Of a DNA stretch of 64,000 nt, positions 23,510 to 31,764 are shown one piece after another. The position numbers and the translations under genes were made by a program. Under the pieces are notes generated by a model. The model was not told the DNA's origin. It worked only from the letters and a program-made list of their open reading frames with translations, and searched no databases. The stretch's first letter is position 1. The number at the start of each line of letters is the position of its first letter. The stretch comes from an uncultured Eubacteriales bacterium (GTDB lineage Bacteria > Bacillota > Clostridia > Christensenellales > Aristaeellaceae), in contig CACWLP010000006.1 of the NCBI GenBank assembly GCA_902761755.1, positions 1 through 64,000 of the forward strand. The letters are read 5' to 3'.

Positions 23510-24898
23510 ATGCCCAACATGGCCATGAAAAAGAACCCCATGCCCTCCCAGGAGCCGCAGGCGCGCGGCAGAAATTTCCAGGAAGTCGCCCTGGGCTATA
23601 CCGCTCAGACGGCCATCGACGAGGCCCAGCGCTGCCTGAACTGCAAAAACCGGCCCTGTGTTTCCGGCTGCCCCGTGCGCATCCGGATCCCGGATTTCAT
23701 CAAGGAGATGGCTGCCGGCAACTTTGAGGCCGCCTATCAGATCATCGCCGAATCTTCTTCCCTTCCCGCCGTATGCGGCCGGGTCTGCCCCCAGGAGAGC
23801 CAATGCGAAAGCAAATGCGTCCGGGGCATCAAGGGCGAGCCCGTGGGCATCGGCCGCCTGGAGCGCTTCGCCGCCGACTGGCACAACGCCCACAGCACCC
23901 AGGCCCCCGCAAAGCCCGCGTCCAACGGTCATAAGGTGGCCGTGATCGGCTCCGGCCCCTCCGGGCTCACCTGCGCCGGGGATCTGGCGAAGAAAGGGTA
24001 TCAGGTCACGGTATTTGAAGCGCTGCATCTGGCCGGCGGCGTGCTGGTATACGGCATTCCCGAATTCCGTCTGCCCAAATCCATCGTGCAGAAGGAGATC
24101 GACACCCTTTCTCAGCTGGGCGTGGACATCCAGACCAACGTGGTCATCGGCAAAACCATCACCATTGCCGAGCTCATGGACGAATACGGCTACGAAGCCG
24201 TTTTCATCGGCTCCGGCGCGGGGCTGCCCAAATTCATGAACATCCCTGGGGAAAACCTGAAAGGCGTCTATTCCGCCAACGAATTCCTCACCCGCATCAA
24301 TCTGATGAAGGCCTACAAGCCGGACAGCGACACCCCCATCCAGCACGGCAAACACGTGGCCGTCGTAGGCGGCGGCAACGTGGCCATGGACGCGGCCCGC
24401 TGCGCCAGGCGGCTGGGGGCCGACGTGACGGTGATCTACCGCCGCACGGAAGCGGAGCTGCCCGCCCGCCGGGAAGAAGTGGAGCACGCCAAGGAAGAAG
24501 GCATCGTGTTCCGGTTCCTCACCAATCCCCTGGAGATCCAGGGCGACGAACAGGGCTGGGTCAAGGCCGCAAGGTGCCAGGAAATGGCCTTGGGCGAGCC
24601 GGACGCTTCCGGCCGCCGCCGGCCCGTGCCGGTGGAGGGCAGCGAATTTGAGATCCCGCTGGACTGCGTCATCATGGCCCTGGGCACTTCTCCCAACCCC
24701 CTGATCAAATCCACCACTGAAGGGCTGGAAACCCAGAAGTGGGGCGGCATCGTGGCTGAGGACGAAACGGGCCTCACCTCCCTGCCCGGCATTTACGCCG
24801 GCGGCGACGCCGTCACCGGCGCCGCCACGGTGATCCTGGCCATGGGCGCCGGAAAGAACGCCGCCGCCGCCATCGACGAATACCTGAAAAATAAATAA
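23510..24898 (+). CDS. nfnB: NfnB-like NADPH-binding flavoprotein (GltD family)
   Basis: The 462-residue protein belongs to the glutamate synthase small-subunit family. An N-terminal double [4Fe-4S] domain (CLNCKNRPCVSGCP; CGRVCPQESQCESKC) is followed by FAD (VAVIGSGPSGLTCAGDLAKK) and NADPH (VAVVGGGNVAMDAARCARRL) Rossmann folds. Adjacency to nfnA identifies it as the catalytic subunit of NfnAB rather than a GltBD enzyme, because no large GltB gene is nearby. The ATG at 23510 follows AAGGAGG; the longer upstream frame overlaps nfnA. Confidence 0.9.
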   Translation: MPNMAMKKNPMPSQEPQARGRNFQEVALGYTAQTAIDEAQRCLNCKNRPCVSGCPVRIRIPDFIKEMAAGNFEAAYQIIAESSSLPAVCGRVCPQESQCESKCVRGIKGEPVGIGRLERFAADWHNAHSTQAPAKPASNGHKVAVIGSGPSGLTCAGDLAKKGYQVTVFEALHLAGGVLVYGIPEFRLPKSIVQKEIDTLSQLGVDIQTNVVIGKTITIAELMDEYGYEAVFIGSGAGLPKFMNIPGENLKGVYSANEFLTRINLMKAYKPDSDTPIQHGKHVAVVGGGNVAMDAARCARRLGADVTVIYRRTEAELPARREEVEHAKEEGIVFRFLTNPLEIQGDEQGWVKAARCQEMALGEPDASGRRRPVPVEGSEFEIPLDCVIMALGTSPNPLIKSTTEGLETQKWGGIVAEDETGLTSLPGIYAGGDAVTGAATVILAMGAGKNAAAAIDEYLKNK

Positions 24899-24913
24899 GC
24901 AGGATCGCCAACA

Positions 24914-24943
24914 AAATGCCCCTTCAAAACTGAAGGGGCATTT
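24914..24943. terminator. Bidirectional terminator between nfnB and spoIIE
   Basis: AAATGCCCCTTCA (24914-24926) and TGAAGGGGCATTT (24931-24943), a perfect 13-bp stem between convergent genes. Confidence 0.92.
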
Positions 24944-24944
24944 C

Positions 24945-27269
24945 CTATGCGACAGATCTTTTCCTATCCAACATTCGCACGCAAACTGCCGTCATATCGT
25001 CCGGCGGCATTCCCCCGTACCGGATCATGGCCTCCCGCATCAGATCGTCCGCGATCTTCTGGGGTTCGTCCCCACGGCAGTCCCGGAGGAAGCACAGGAT
25101 TTCTTCCTCCTCCCCGAAGGCGTCCGCGATCCCGTCCGTCATCAGCACCAGCATATCTCCCTCCGCCAGGGTGAACAGATGCTCCATGGGAATCACCCGC
25201 TCGATGATCCCCAGCGGCAGGGCTTCCCCCTGGATTTCCTGGATCTTCTGCCCCCGCACCAAATAAGACTGGCAGGCGCCCAGCTTGTTCATGGCGGCTT
25301 CCCCCGTCCATAAATCGATCAGGCACAGATCCACCGTGGCGAATTTCTCCCCGCCCGTAGCGGACAGCATACTGCCGTTCACCGCCGTCACTGCCTGGCC
25401 CCGGGTGTACCCTGCCTGCAGGCACAAAGACAGGAGCTCCAGGGTTTTCCTGCTTTCTTCCTGGGCGCCCGTTCCGTGGCCCATGCCGTCGCTGAGGGCG
25501 ATCATGTGCCTGCCGCCTGCGATCTCCTTGAGCAGCACGGCGTCTCCGTTGTCCGCTTTCCTGCCCATTTTTCCGCCCTCTCCCGTTACGGCACAGGCCG
25601 TCGCCATGCCCGTATCCAGCTTGAGCGGCGGCTCTTCTTCCATCACGATCCGTCCGCCGCTGTTCTCCGTCACCGTCATCCTGGACCGGAGCCTGGCCCC
25701 GATTTCCCTGACCAGCGGCCCGTCCGGGTCCAGCCGCAGCCCCGGCACGCCGGTTTGCAGGCAGAGGGTCTTCCGGCCCTCCACTGCCTTGGCGAAAACC
25801 GCTTTTCCCGGAAAGCGGCAGGCGTGCATCGCTTCCTCCGTCTGCCGGATCCATTCCGCTTCCTCTTCGCTTTCCCCGCTTTCCAGAACGATCCGCTGCG
25901 CGGCCTGGGACAAAGCGCTCAAATGGGTCAGCAGCATATCCCGTTCATATTCCGCGCACAGGATGCGCTGGGCCCGGCGCAGCTTTTCCTCTTCCAGGCC
26001 GTGCAGCACCTCCGGCAGGCCGGAAATCCTGATGCACCGGGAAAAATACCGATTGATGACCTCCAGTTCATCCCCATCCTCCGCATTCCTGTCCGAAAGG
26101 GCCCGTATGCCCGCTTTTGTTGTCTCAAAATTTTCTCCCCAGCATTCCTCCTGCCGTTCGCATCCGTCGCACAGCGCGTTCATCAGCATTTCCGCCCGGT
26201 CTTTCTCCGGGATCTCCGGGATCCTGGGCCTGGGCTGGGCATCCGCCATTTCCTCGATGGATCTTGCCCAGCGCTGGATCTTCATCCGCATATAGGCGTT
26301 TTCCTGGGGCCTGCTCCATTGGATGCGCCGGAAAAACAGCGCCGCAAGGCGCATCCATTTTCCCGGCAGAATGCAGAATAAAGCGCTTGCCGCCAGATCC
26401 GTGAACAAAATCGAAGGGATCAGGCGGAACTGAATCAAATACGTCACCGCAAAAGCTGTAATAAGATATAGCCCGCCCGCGGCGGCACGCGGTTTTTCCC
26501 GCGCCATCCCGGCCAATGCCCCGCCCAGAGAAAGATTGATCAGATACATGGCATGCTGGCCGCCCAGCACCATCGCCATCCCGCAGCCCAATCCCCACAT
26601 CGCCCCGGCGGCTGCGCCCATGCACCAGGCGATCAGCAATACCGTCATGCCCGATACCGCATACCCCAGATTGGCGCCGAACACCCGGATGCGCCCCGCG
26701 CCCACGATCAAAAGCATGACCGGCAGTATCAGGCAAAGCGCATCGTCCTGATCGATTTCCCGGAGCCCCTCTTTCCATTTTTCCGCCGCCTTGAGCAGCG
26801 CCGGCATGCATGCGCAGCCGAGCAGCGCGCCAAATCCGTTCAAAAGGATCTCCCGGCTGTCCGATGCTGCGATGCAGGCCGTGACAGATCTGAGCAAAAG
26901 CACCGCTCCCACAGCGAAATAAAGCCAGCGCCTCCTTTTTCCGATCCATTTTACCGTGAGGGCACATATGGCGCAGGCGATCAGATGCCAATAATCCGGC
27001 GCCGCGCCCCAGGCATACTGAAACGCGATCCCCGCCGCCAGCCCGGCCCACGCCCCGGCTGTCCCCATCCCGATCCAGACGTAAGCCGCCATGCAGCATA
27101 TCGCATAGGGCGACGGCACGGACAGGCATTTCGCCATGCTGAGCAGGAAAAACATGCCGAACGCCGGCAGATACCGCCTCCCGACGCGGATTCCCCGCCT
27201 TATGTACGCAAAAACAGACCGCATCCTGTTTTTCTCCGTTTTCTTTTGCGCTTCCGGCTGAATGACCAT
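24945..27269 (-). CDS. spoIIE: Stage II sporulation protein E (SpoIIE phosphatase)
   Basis: This 774-residue protein has an N-terminal multi-pass membrane region (about 30-300), a central regulatory region, and a C-terminal PP2C-type phosphatase (about 550-770) with ALSDGMGHGTGAQEES and LVLMTDGIADAFGEEEEIL. SpoIIE localises to the polar septum and dephosphorylates SpoIIAA, releasing sigma-F in the forespore. It is a marker of the endospore-forming lineage. It is a single gene. A possible Spo0A-controlled promoter lies upstream. Confidence 0.93.
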   Translation of the reverse strand: MVIQPEAQKKTEKNRMRSVFAYIRRGIRVGRRYLPAFGMFFLLSMAKCLSVPSPYAICCMAAYVWIGMGTAGAWAGLAAGIAFQYAWGAAPDYWHLIACAICALTVKWIGKRRRWLYFAVGAVLLLRSVTACIAASDSREILLNGFGALLGCACMPALLKAAEKWKEGLREIDQDDALCLILPVMLLIVGAGRIRVFGANLGYAVSGMTVLLIAWCMGAAAGAMWGLGCGMAMVLGGQHAMYLINLSLGGALAGMAREKPRAAAGGLYLITAFAVTYLIQFRLIPSILFTDLAASALFCILPGKWMRLAALFFRRIQWSRPQENAYMRMKIQRWARSIEEMADAQPRPRIPEIPEKDRAEMLMNALCDGCERQEECWGENFETTKAGIRALSDRNAEDGDELEVINRYFSRCIRISGLPEVLHGLEEEKLRRAQRILCAEYERDMLLTHLSALSQAAQRIVLESGESEEEAEWIRQTEEAMHACRFPGKAVFAKAVEGRKTLCLQTGVPGLRLDPDGPLVREIGARLRSRMTVTENSGGRIVMEEEPPLKLDTGMATACAVTGEGGKMGRKADNGDAVLLKEIAGGRHMIALSDGMGHGTGAQEESRKTLELLSLCLQAGYTRGQAVTAVNGSMLSATGGEKFATVDLCLIDLWTGEAAMNKLGACQSYLVRGQKIQEIQGEALPLGIIERVIPMEHLFTLAEGDMLVLMTDGIADAFGEEEEILCFLRDCRGDEPQKIADDLMREAMIRYGGMPPDDMTAVCVRMLDRKRSVA

Positions 27270-27307
27270 CTTCCGTCCCCCGTTTCCCTTGGCGGATCAT
27301 TGGAATC

Positions 27308-27362
27308 ATTATAGATTCACAACCGGATCCAGCCGTCGAACGGGAGCACGGGAATTGTCGAT
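27308..27362 (-). promoter_or_regulatory. Candidate Spo0A-type promoter of spoIIE
   Basis: On the minus strand, -10 TATAAT (27308-27313) is preceded by TTCGAC (27335-27340) with a 21-bp spacer. Two 0A-box-like sites, GCCGTCGAA (27332-27340) and ATTGTCGAT (27354-27362, plus-strand reading), are 22 bp apart. Long-spacer promoters with 0A boxes are known for spoIIE and spoIIG in Bacillus. Confidence 0.45.
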
Positions 27363-27400
27363 CCTGCGTTTTTCTGCTTTTCAATCTTCTTCAAATCATG

Positions 27401-27406
27401 TATAAT
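27401..27406 (+). promoter_or_regulatory. -10 box of the GNAT gene
   Basis: TATAAT at 27401-27406, with a weak -35 TTTTCA about 17 bp upstream. Confidence 0.5.
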
Positions 27407-27460
27407 ACGGGTATGAACGCGCCGCGCACGCGGCCCGGCATCAAGCAAAGGGGCGATCGC

Positions 27461-27988
27461 ATGCACATTTCCGAGCTGCCAAAGGAAAAATTCCGTGGGT
27501 TCGAGGTATTTTTCTCCTATGTCAGCAGCGCCTATTACGATCTGCGCCAGCGCAGCAGCGAAAACGTGTTTTCCCTGGAGCTGGTGCGCACCCCCTGCGC
27601 GCCGACCCGGAAGGAATTTTCGGATCAGCTTTTCGCCCCCCATTGGGACGACCCGAAGGCATACGGCCTGTGGGATGGCAAGGAGCTGCGCGCCATCCTG
27701 GAGGTAACCCCGGAAAAATGGAACAACCGGCTGAGGATCACGAACCTGTGCGTTCAGGACGGTTTCCGGCGGCGGGGATACGGCACGCTGCTCATGACCC
27801 GCGCCAAGGAAATCGGCCGCGCCCAGCACCGGCGCGCGCTGATCCTGGAAACGCAAAGCTGCAACACCGCCGCCATCACGTTTTATCTGTCCCAGGGCCT
27901 TTCGCTGATGGGACTGAACACCTGCGAATACAGCAATCAGGATGTGGAGCGCCATGAGATCCGCCTGGAAATGGGCTGCCTGCTGTAA
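27461..27988 (+). CDS. GNAT-family N-acetyltransferase
   Basis: The 175-residue protein contains the acetyl-CoA-binding segment LCVQDGFRRRGYGTLLMTRA (motif A, RRRGYGT) and the later strand-helix ILETQSCNTAAITFYLSQG, typical of GNAT enzymes. The substrate cannot be inferred. The ATG at 27461 follows AAAGGGG. An in-frame ATG at 27398 overlaps the -10 box and is rejected. It is followed after 12 bp by an RNA methyltransferase gene, probably in the same transcript. A ribosomal or tRNA target is possible but unproven. Confidence 0.85.
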   Translation: MHISELPKEKFRGFEVFFSYVSSAYYDLRQRSSENVFSLELVRTPCAPTRKEFSDQLFAPHWDDPKAYGLWDGKELRAILEVTPEKWNNRLRITNLCVQDGFRRRGYGTLLMTRAKEIGRAQHRRALILETQSCNTAAITFYLSQGLSLMGLNTCEYSNQDVERHEIRLEMGCLL

Positions 27989-28000
27989 GGAGGCGCGCCG

Positions 28001-29101
28001 ATGGAGTTTATCGCAACCGCGGCCTTCGGGCTGGAAGGGATCGTCAAACGCGAACTGAACCGCCTGGGGCTGGACGCCCGGGCAGAAAACGGCGGCGCCC
28101 GGTTTGCCGCTTCGCCTGCGGACGCTTTCCGCGCCAATCTTCATCTGCGCACGGCGGACCGGGTGCTGCTCCTGGCCGGGGAAGGCGACGTGTTTTCATT
28201 TGAAGATCTGTTTCAGCTGACGAAATCCATTCCCTGGGAAGATTATCTTCCGAAAAATGCCTGCTTTCCCGTCAGCGGCAAGTGCGCCCGCAGCCGGCTC
28301 ATGAGCGTGCGGGACTGCCAATCCATCGTCAAGAAAGCCATCGTGGAACGGCTGAAAAGCAAGTATCACGCCGCCTGGTTCGAGGAAAGCGGCCCCAAGT
28401 GCGGCGTGGATATTTCCATCCATGCCGATCACGCGCGGCTGACGCTGGATACCAGCGGCGACGCGTTGAACAAACGGGGCTACCGCACCTGGAACGGCGA
28501 GGCTCCCCTCCGGGAAACGCTGGCGGCGGCGCTGGCCATGCTTGCTCCCTGGGAGATGGATCAGCCGCTGTATGATCCCTGCTGCGGCACGGGAACCATC
28601 CTGATCGAAGCCGCTTATCTCCGCTCCCGCCGCGCCCCGGGGCTCACCCGTTCCTTCGCCTGCGAGGAATGGCCTCTTTTCCCGAAAACGCAGATGCAGT
28701 TGATCTGGGAGGAAGCCCAGGCGCTCTTTGATCCCTCCCTGATCGGCAGCATTTCCGGCAGCGATATCGACCCCGGGGCCGTCGATCTTTGCAAGCGGCA
28801 TCTGAAGCAAGCCGGCCTTTCCGGCAAGATCACCGTGACAGCAAAGGATCTTCGGGATCTGACGCTTTCCGTTCCTTCGCCGCTGTTTCTTCTGAACCCG
28901 CCCTACGGCGAACGCATCGGCGACAGGAAAAGCTGCGAACGGCTGTATCGGGACCTGCGCTTACTCCGGGACCGGCACGAAAACAGCCGCATGGCCGTCA
29001 TTACCGCCCACACGGGATTTGAGCGCTGCTTCGGGCAGCGGGCGAAACAAAAAAGGCGGCTGTACAACGGCCGCCTGGAATGTGAATTCCTGATCTATTG
29101 A
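28001..29101 (+). CDS. THUMP-domain class I RNA methyltransferase (RlmL/YpsC-like)
   Basis: The 366-residue protein has an N-terminal ferredoxin-like/THUMP region (about 1-155) and a Rossmann methyltransferase domain. The SAM motif is YDPCCGTGTILIEAAY (about 188-203) and the catalytic motif is LLNPPYGERIG (about 298-308). This architecture matches the family of Bacillus YpsC and the N-terminal half of E. coli RlmL, which methylate guanine N2 in 23S rRNA. The ATG follows AAGGAGG with 7-nt spacing. A terminator lies directly after the stop. Confidence 0.88.
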   Translation: MEFIATAAFGLEGIVKRELNRLGLDARAENGGARFAASPADAFRANLHLRTADRVLLLAGEGDVFSFEDLFQLTKSIPWEDYLPKNACFPVSGKCARSRLMSVRDCQSIVKKAIVERLKSKYHAAWFEESGPKCGVDISIHADHARLTLDTSGDALNKRGYRTWNGEAPLRETLAAALAMLAPWEMDQPLYDPCCGTGTILIEAAYLRSRRAPGLTRSFACEEWPLFPKTQMQLIWEEAQALFDPSLIGSISGSDIDPGAVDLCKRHLKQAGLSGKITVTAKDLRDLTLSVPSPLFLLNPPYGERIGDRKSCERLYRDLRLLRDRHENSRMAVITAHTGFERCFGQRAKQKRRLYNGRLECEFLIY

Positions 29102-29122
29102 CGGGCTTGCAGCCCGTTTTTT
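29101..29122 (+). terminator. Terminator of the RNA methyltransferase gene
   Basis: ACGGGCT (29101-29107), loop TGC, AGCCCGT (29111-29117) then a T run. It overlaps the methyltransferase stop and the end of the convergent tatD gene. Confidence 0.85.
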
Positions 29123-29894
29123 ATTCGATGGGCAGCCGGTACAGCCGGCAGGCGTTTTCCCAGGTGATCCGGGCCATTTCTTCCTCCGGCAGCTCCCGGA
29201 TCTCCGCCAGCTTCTTCAGCGTCCATACCACGTTGGCAGGCTCGTTCCGCCGTCCGCGCACGGGCTCCGGGGCCAGGTACGGGCTGTCCGTTTCCACCAG
29301 CAGCCGATCCAGCGGCGTTTCTTTCGCCGCCGCCCACAGGTGCGGCGCTTTTTTGAACGTCAGCGGCCCCGCGAAGGAAATATAAAAGCCCATTTTCACA
29401 TATTCCCGCGCCGTTTCCACGCTGCCCGAAAAACAGTGGATGATCCCCTGTGGCAGCTTTTTTCTTTTCCTGAAATCATCCAGCATATCCCCGTGGGCGT
29501 CCCGGATGTGAAAGATCGCCGGCACGTCCAGGGCGACGGCCAGATCGATCTGCTCGTCCATGACGCGCTTCTGCACTTCCCGGGGAGAAAAATCGTAATA
29601 ATAGTCCAGGCCGATCTCCCCCAGGGCCACGGTTTTTTCATCGTCCAGCATGCTTCTGATCCGATCCAGATAGTTTTCCGGCGCTTCCGCCGCTTCGTGG
29701 GGATGCACCCCGGCGGCGGCGTATACGCCTTCGTGGGCCCGGGCGATGGAAATGCACAGGGCGGAAGTATCGATATCCGTTCCCACGCACACGCACCGCT
29801 TTACGTCCGCCTGCAGCATGCGTTCATACGCTTCTTCCCTTTCGCCGTCGAATTTTTCATCGTTCAGATGGCAGTGGGTGTCAAATACGCGCAT
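29121..29894 (-). CDS. tatD: TatD-family metal-dependent hydrolase
   Basis: The 257-residue TIM-barrel hydrolase has FDTHCHLND at the N-terminus (the HxH metal ligands) and the metal-site strand ALGEIGLDYYYDFSP. Further His and Asp motifs are IFHIRDAHG, IIHCFSGS and VETDSPYLAPEPVRGRRNEP. TatD proteins are 3'-5' exodeoxyribonucleases or related phosphoesterases. The start is ATG 29894 after GAGGAACAG. An ATG at 29915 overlaps the upstream fructokinase stop as ATGA and could also be used. Transcribed with the fructokinase gene. Confidence 0.92.
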   Translation of the reverse strand: MRVFDTHCHLNDEKFDGEREEAYERMLQADVKRCVCVGTDIDTSALCISIARAHEGVYAAAGVHPHEAAEAPENYLDRIRSMLDDEKTVALGEIGLDYYYDFSPREVQKRVMDEQIDLAVALDVPAIFHIRDAHGDMLDDFRKRKKLPQGIIHCFSGSVETAREYVKMGFYISFAGPLTFKKAPHLWAAAKETPLDRLLVETDSPYLAPEPVRGRRNEPANVVWTLKKLAEIRELPEEEMARITWENACRLYRLPIE

Positions 29895-29911
29895 TTTCTG
29901 TTCCTCTGTTT

Positions 29912-30787
29912 TCATTTCTTCTCTTCCAGGGCGCGTTTTCCCAGGATCAGCGCCCCCAGCATCCCGCTGTCAGGATAGCATGCCGGCGGGACGATCAGGC
30001 TGTCCATGTTCCCGGCGCAGGGCAGATAGCCGTTCAGCAGCCGCTGCGTTTCCCGCCTGATCCGCGGGAACAGATGCCGCTGGGCCATGACGCCGCCGCC
30101 CAGGATGATCCTTTCTGCGGAAATGGCCAGCAGGGCGGAAACGCAGAACTGGGCCAGATAATGCGCTTCGATCTCCCAGGCGATATGATCCTCCGGCAGC
30201 GCCTGTCCCGGTACGCCCCAGCGCTTTTCCAGGGACGGCCCGCTGGCCAGGCCCTCCAGACAGCCTTTATGATAGGGGCAGATCCCCTCCGGCATGGGAT
30301 CTTCCGGGTGGGGCGCCAGCAGCATGTGGCCCCATTCCGGATGCATCAAGCCATGCACCAGGCGGCCGTTGCACATTACGCCCGCTCCGATGCCGGTGCC
30401 CACGGTCAGGTATACGCAGCTGTTCAGCCCCTTTGCCGCGCCCATCAGCGCCTCGCACAGCGCCGCCGCGTTCACATCCGTATCCAGCGCCGTCGGAACG
30501 CCGAGCTTTTCCCGCAGGGTTTTCAGAAGCGGATAATGCCGCCACGCCAGCTTGGGCGTTTCCGTGATATTGCCGTATGTGGCCGAAAGCGGGTTCAGAT
30601 CCAGCGGGCCGAAGGCGCCGATCCCCAGGGCGTCGATTTTCTGATCCCTGAAAAAGCGCAGGATCCCCGGCACCGTTTCCTCCGGCGTCCGGGTGGACAG
30701 CGTTTCCCGGCCCAGGATGCGCATATTTTCATCCGATACGGTCATCACCATTTTGGTGCCGCCCGCTTCCAGCGCGCCGATCCGCAT
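29912..30787 (-). CDS. ROK-family fructokinase
   Basis: The 291-residue sugar kinase has the ATP phosphate loop ALEAGGTKMVM at the N-terminus, the sugar-site segment GIGAFGPLDLN, and GTGIGAGVMCNG. The ROK zinc motif reads HPEWGH followed by CPYHKGCLEGLASGPSLE. This zinc arrangement is typical of Bacillus-type fructokinases (EC 2.7.1.4). Other hexoses remain possible. It ends in a 4-bp ATGA overlap with the tatD frame. No promoter is obvious in the 66 bp upstream beyond the divIVA terminator. Confidence 0.88.
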   Translation of the reverse strand: MRIGALEAGGTKMVMTVSDENMRILGRETLSTRTPEETVPGILRFFRDQKIDALGIGAFGPLDLNPLSATYGNITETPKLAWRHYPLLKTLREKLGVPTALDTDVNAAALCEALMGAAKGLNSCVYLTVGTGIGAGVMCNGRLVHGLMHPEWGHMLLAPHPEDPMPEGICPYHKGCLEGLASGPSLEKRWGVPGQALPEDHIAWEIEAHYLAQFCVSALLAISAERIILGGGVMAQRHLFPRIRRETQRLLNGYLPCAGNMDSLIVPPACYPDSGMLGALILGKRALEEKK

Positions 30788-30807
30788 TTTTTCTCCCCTT
30801 TTCCACG

Positions 30808-30839
30808 AAAAAATGTCCGATACCCGCAGGCATCGGACA
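30808..30839 (-). terminator. divIVA terminator
   Basis: TGTCCGAT and ATCGGACA (30814-30821, 30832-30839) with a six-T tail on the minus strand. Confidence 0.88.
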
Positions 30840-30853
30840 CGGGCTTGTCCCGT

Positions 30854-31426
30854 TCAGTCAAACAGCTCTTTTTCCGCTTTCAGCACGTGCTGCTGATCCC
30901 GCAGCAGGTTCAGGAACCGATCGCGGTAATCCCGGGCGGAGGCGCGCAGCATTTCCACTTCGTTCTCCAGGGATTCCTTTTCCTCCGACAGGGAGCCGAT
31001 GGCCTCGTCCGCCTTTTCCTTGGCTTCCGCCAGGATCTTTTCCGCTTCATCCTTGGCGTCCTGAACTGTATCGTCGTACACCTTCTGGGCTTTCAGCAGC
31101 AGCTTCTGGGCGCTTTCGCTGGCTTCCTTTTCCTTGGCGCTTTCTTCCTTCGCCTCCACGGGCTTCTGCACGGGCTTTTCCACCGCAAGAGGAGCCGGCA
31201 CAGGCGTAGGCATCGCGCTGGGGGCCGGCGCGGGGATGGGCGGATATGCGGCGGGGCGTCCGCCGCCGGCCTGGCCCAGGCGCTGGTTCAGCGTGGCGAT
31301 TTCTTCCTGCATCGCGGCCATTTCGTCGCAGATTTCATCCAGGAATTCATCCACTTCCACCGGGTCGTATCCGCGCATCTTCGTTTTGAATTCTTTTTCC
31401 TCGATCATTGCAATGGTAATCGCCAT
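30854..31426 (-). CDS. divIVA: DivIVA-domain cell division protein
   Basis: The 190-residue protein has the N-terminal membrane-curvature-sensing domain (MIEEKEFKTKMRGYDPVEVD, then EFLDEI) with a first coiled coil. A Pro/Ala linker (about 53-85) and a second long charged coiled coil (about 90-185) follow. DivIVA marks septa and poles and recruits division or sporulation factors. It is the last gene of the hlyD-like/yggS/sepF/yggT/divIVA cluster, 36 bp after yggT, and ends at a strong terminator. Confidence 0.93.
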   Translation of the reverse strand: MAITIAMIEEKEFKTKMRGYDPVEVDEFLDEICDEMAAMQEEIATLNQRLGQAGGGRPAAYPPIPAPAPSAMPTPVPAPLAVEKPVQKPVEAKEESAKEKEASESAQKLLLKAQKVYDDTVQDAKDEAEKILAEAKEKADEAIGSLSEEKESLENEVEMLRASARDYRDRFLNLLRDQQHVLKAEKELFD

Positions 31427-31462
31427 GGTGCTTGTTCCTCCTTTAATCTTATCAAATGAATA

Positions 31463-31729
31463 TCAAATAAAAAATGAGAGAATGAACCGCGCCGCCCAGC
31501 ACAACAGCGCGCAGGCAATGGGCCCGACATCCACGGGATAACGCCTGTCCGGCAGCAGCTTGGCCGCCACGCGGTTGCCCACTTTGATCCCCGGTTCGCA
31601 GATCCGGGTCAGCACCGCCATCCACGGGCGCTGAGCGTTGGTGATGAAGGGCAGGGCGAAATGAATGAGCTGCAGCAAAGCATACAGGCTCAGCAGGGAC
31701 CTGACCGCACGGATGATCTGGTATTCCAC
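31463..31729 (-). CDS. YggT-family membrane protein
   Basis: The 88-residue protein has two hydrophobic helices (about 6-28 and 66-87) and the YggT hallmark ITNAQRPWMAVLTRICEPG between them. Small YggT proteins sit between sepF and divIVA in many Gram-positives and are linked to division or osmotic tolerance. The start is GTG 31729, with AAGGAGG 8 nt upstream. The RNA-binding ylmH gene that commonly follows it is absent here. Confidence 0.88.
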   Translation of the reverse strand: MEYQIIRAVRSLLSLYALLQLIHFALPFITNAQRPWMAVLTRICEPGIKVGNRVAAKLLPDRRYPVDVGPIACALLCWAARFILSFFI

Positions 31730-31764
31730 GTCGTTTTCCTCCTTCGCGCTTGCAGTGATCCTGA

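Noticed and set aside
23510..24898. GltD subunit of a glutamate synthase
   Set aside because: The adjacent gene is an NfnA/PyrK-like subunit, not GltB, and the pair has the sizes and motifs of NfnAB.
27398..27406. GNAT start at 27398
   Set aside because: The ATG overlaps the -10 box; the ATG at 27461 has a ribosome site and fits the fold.
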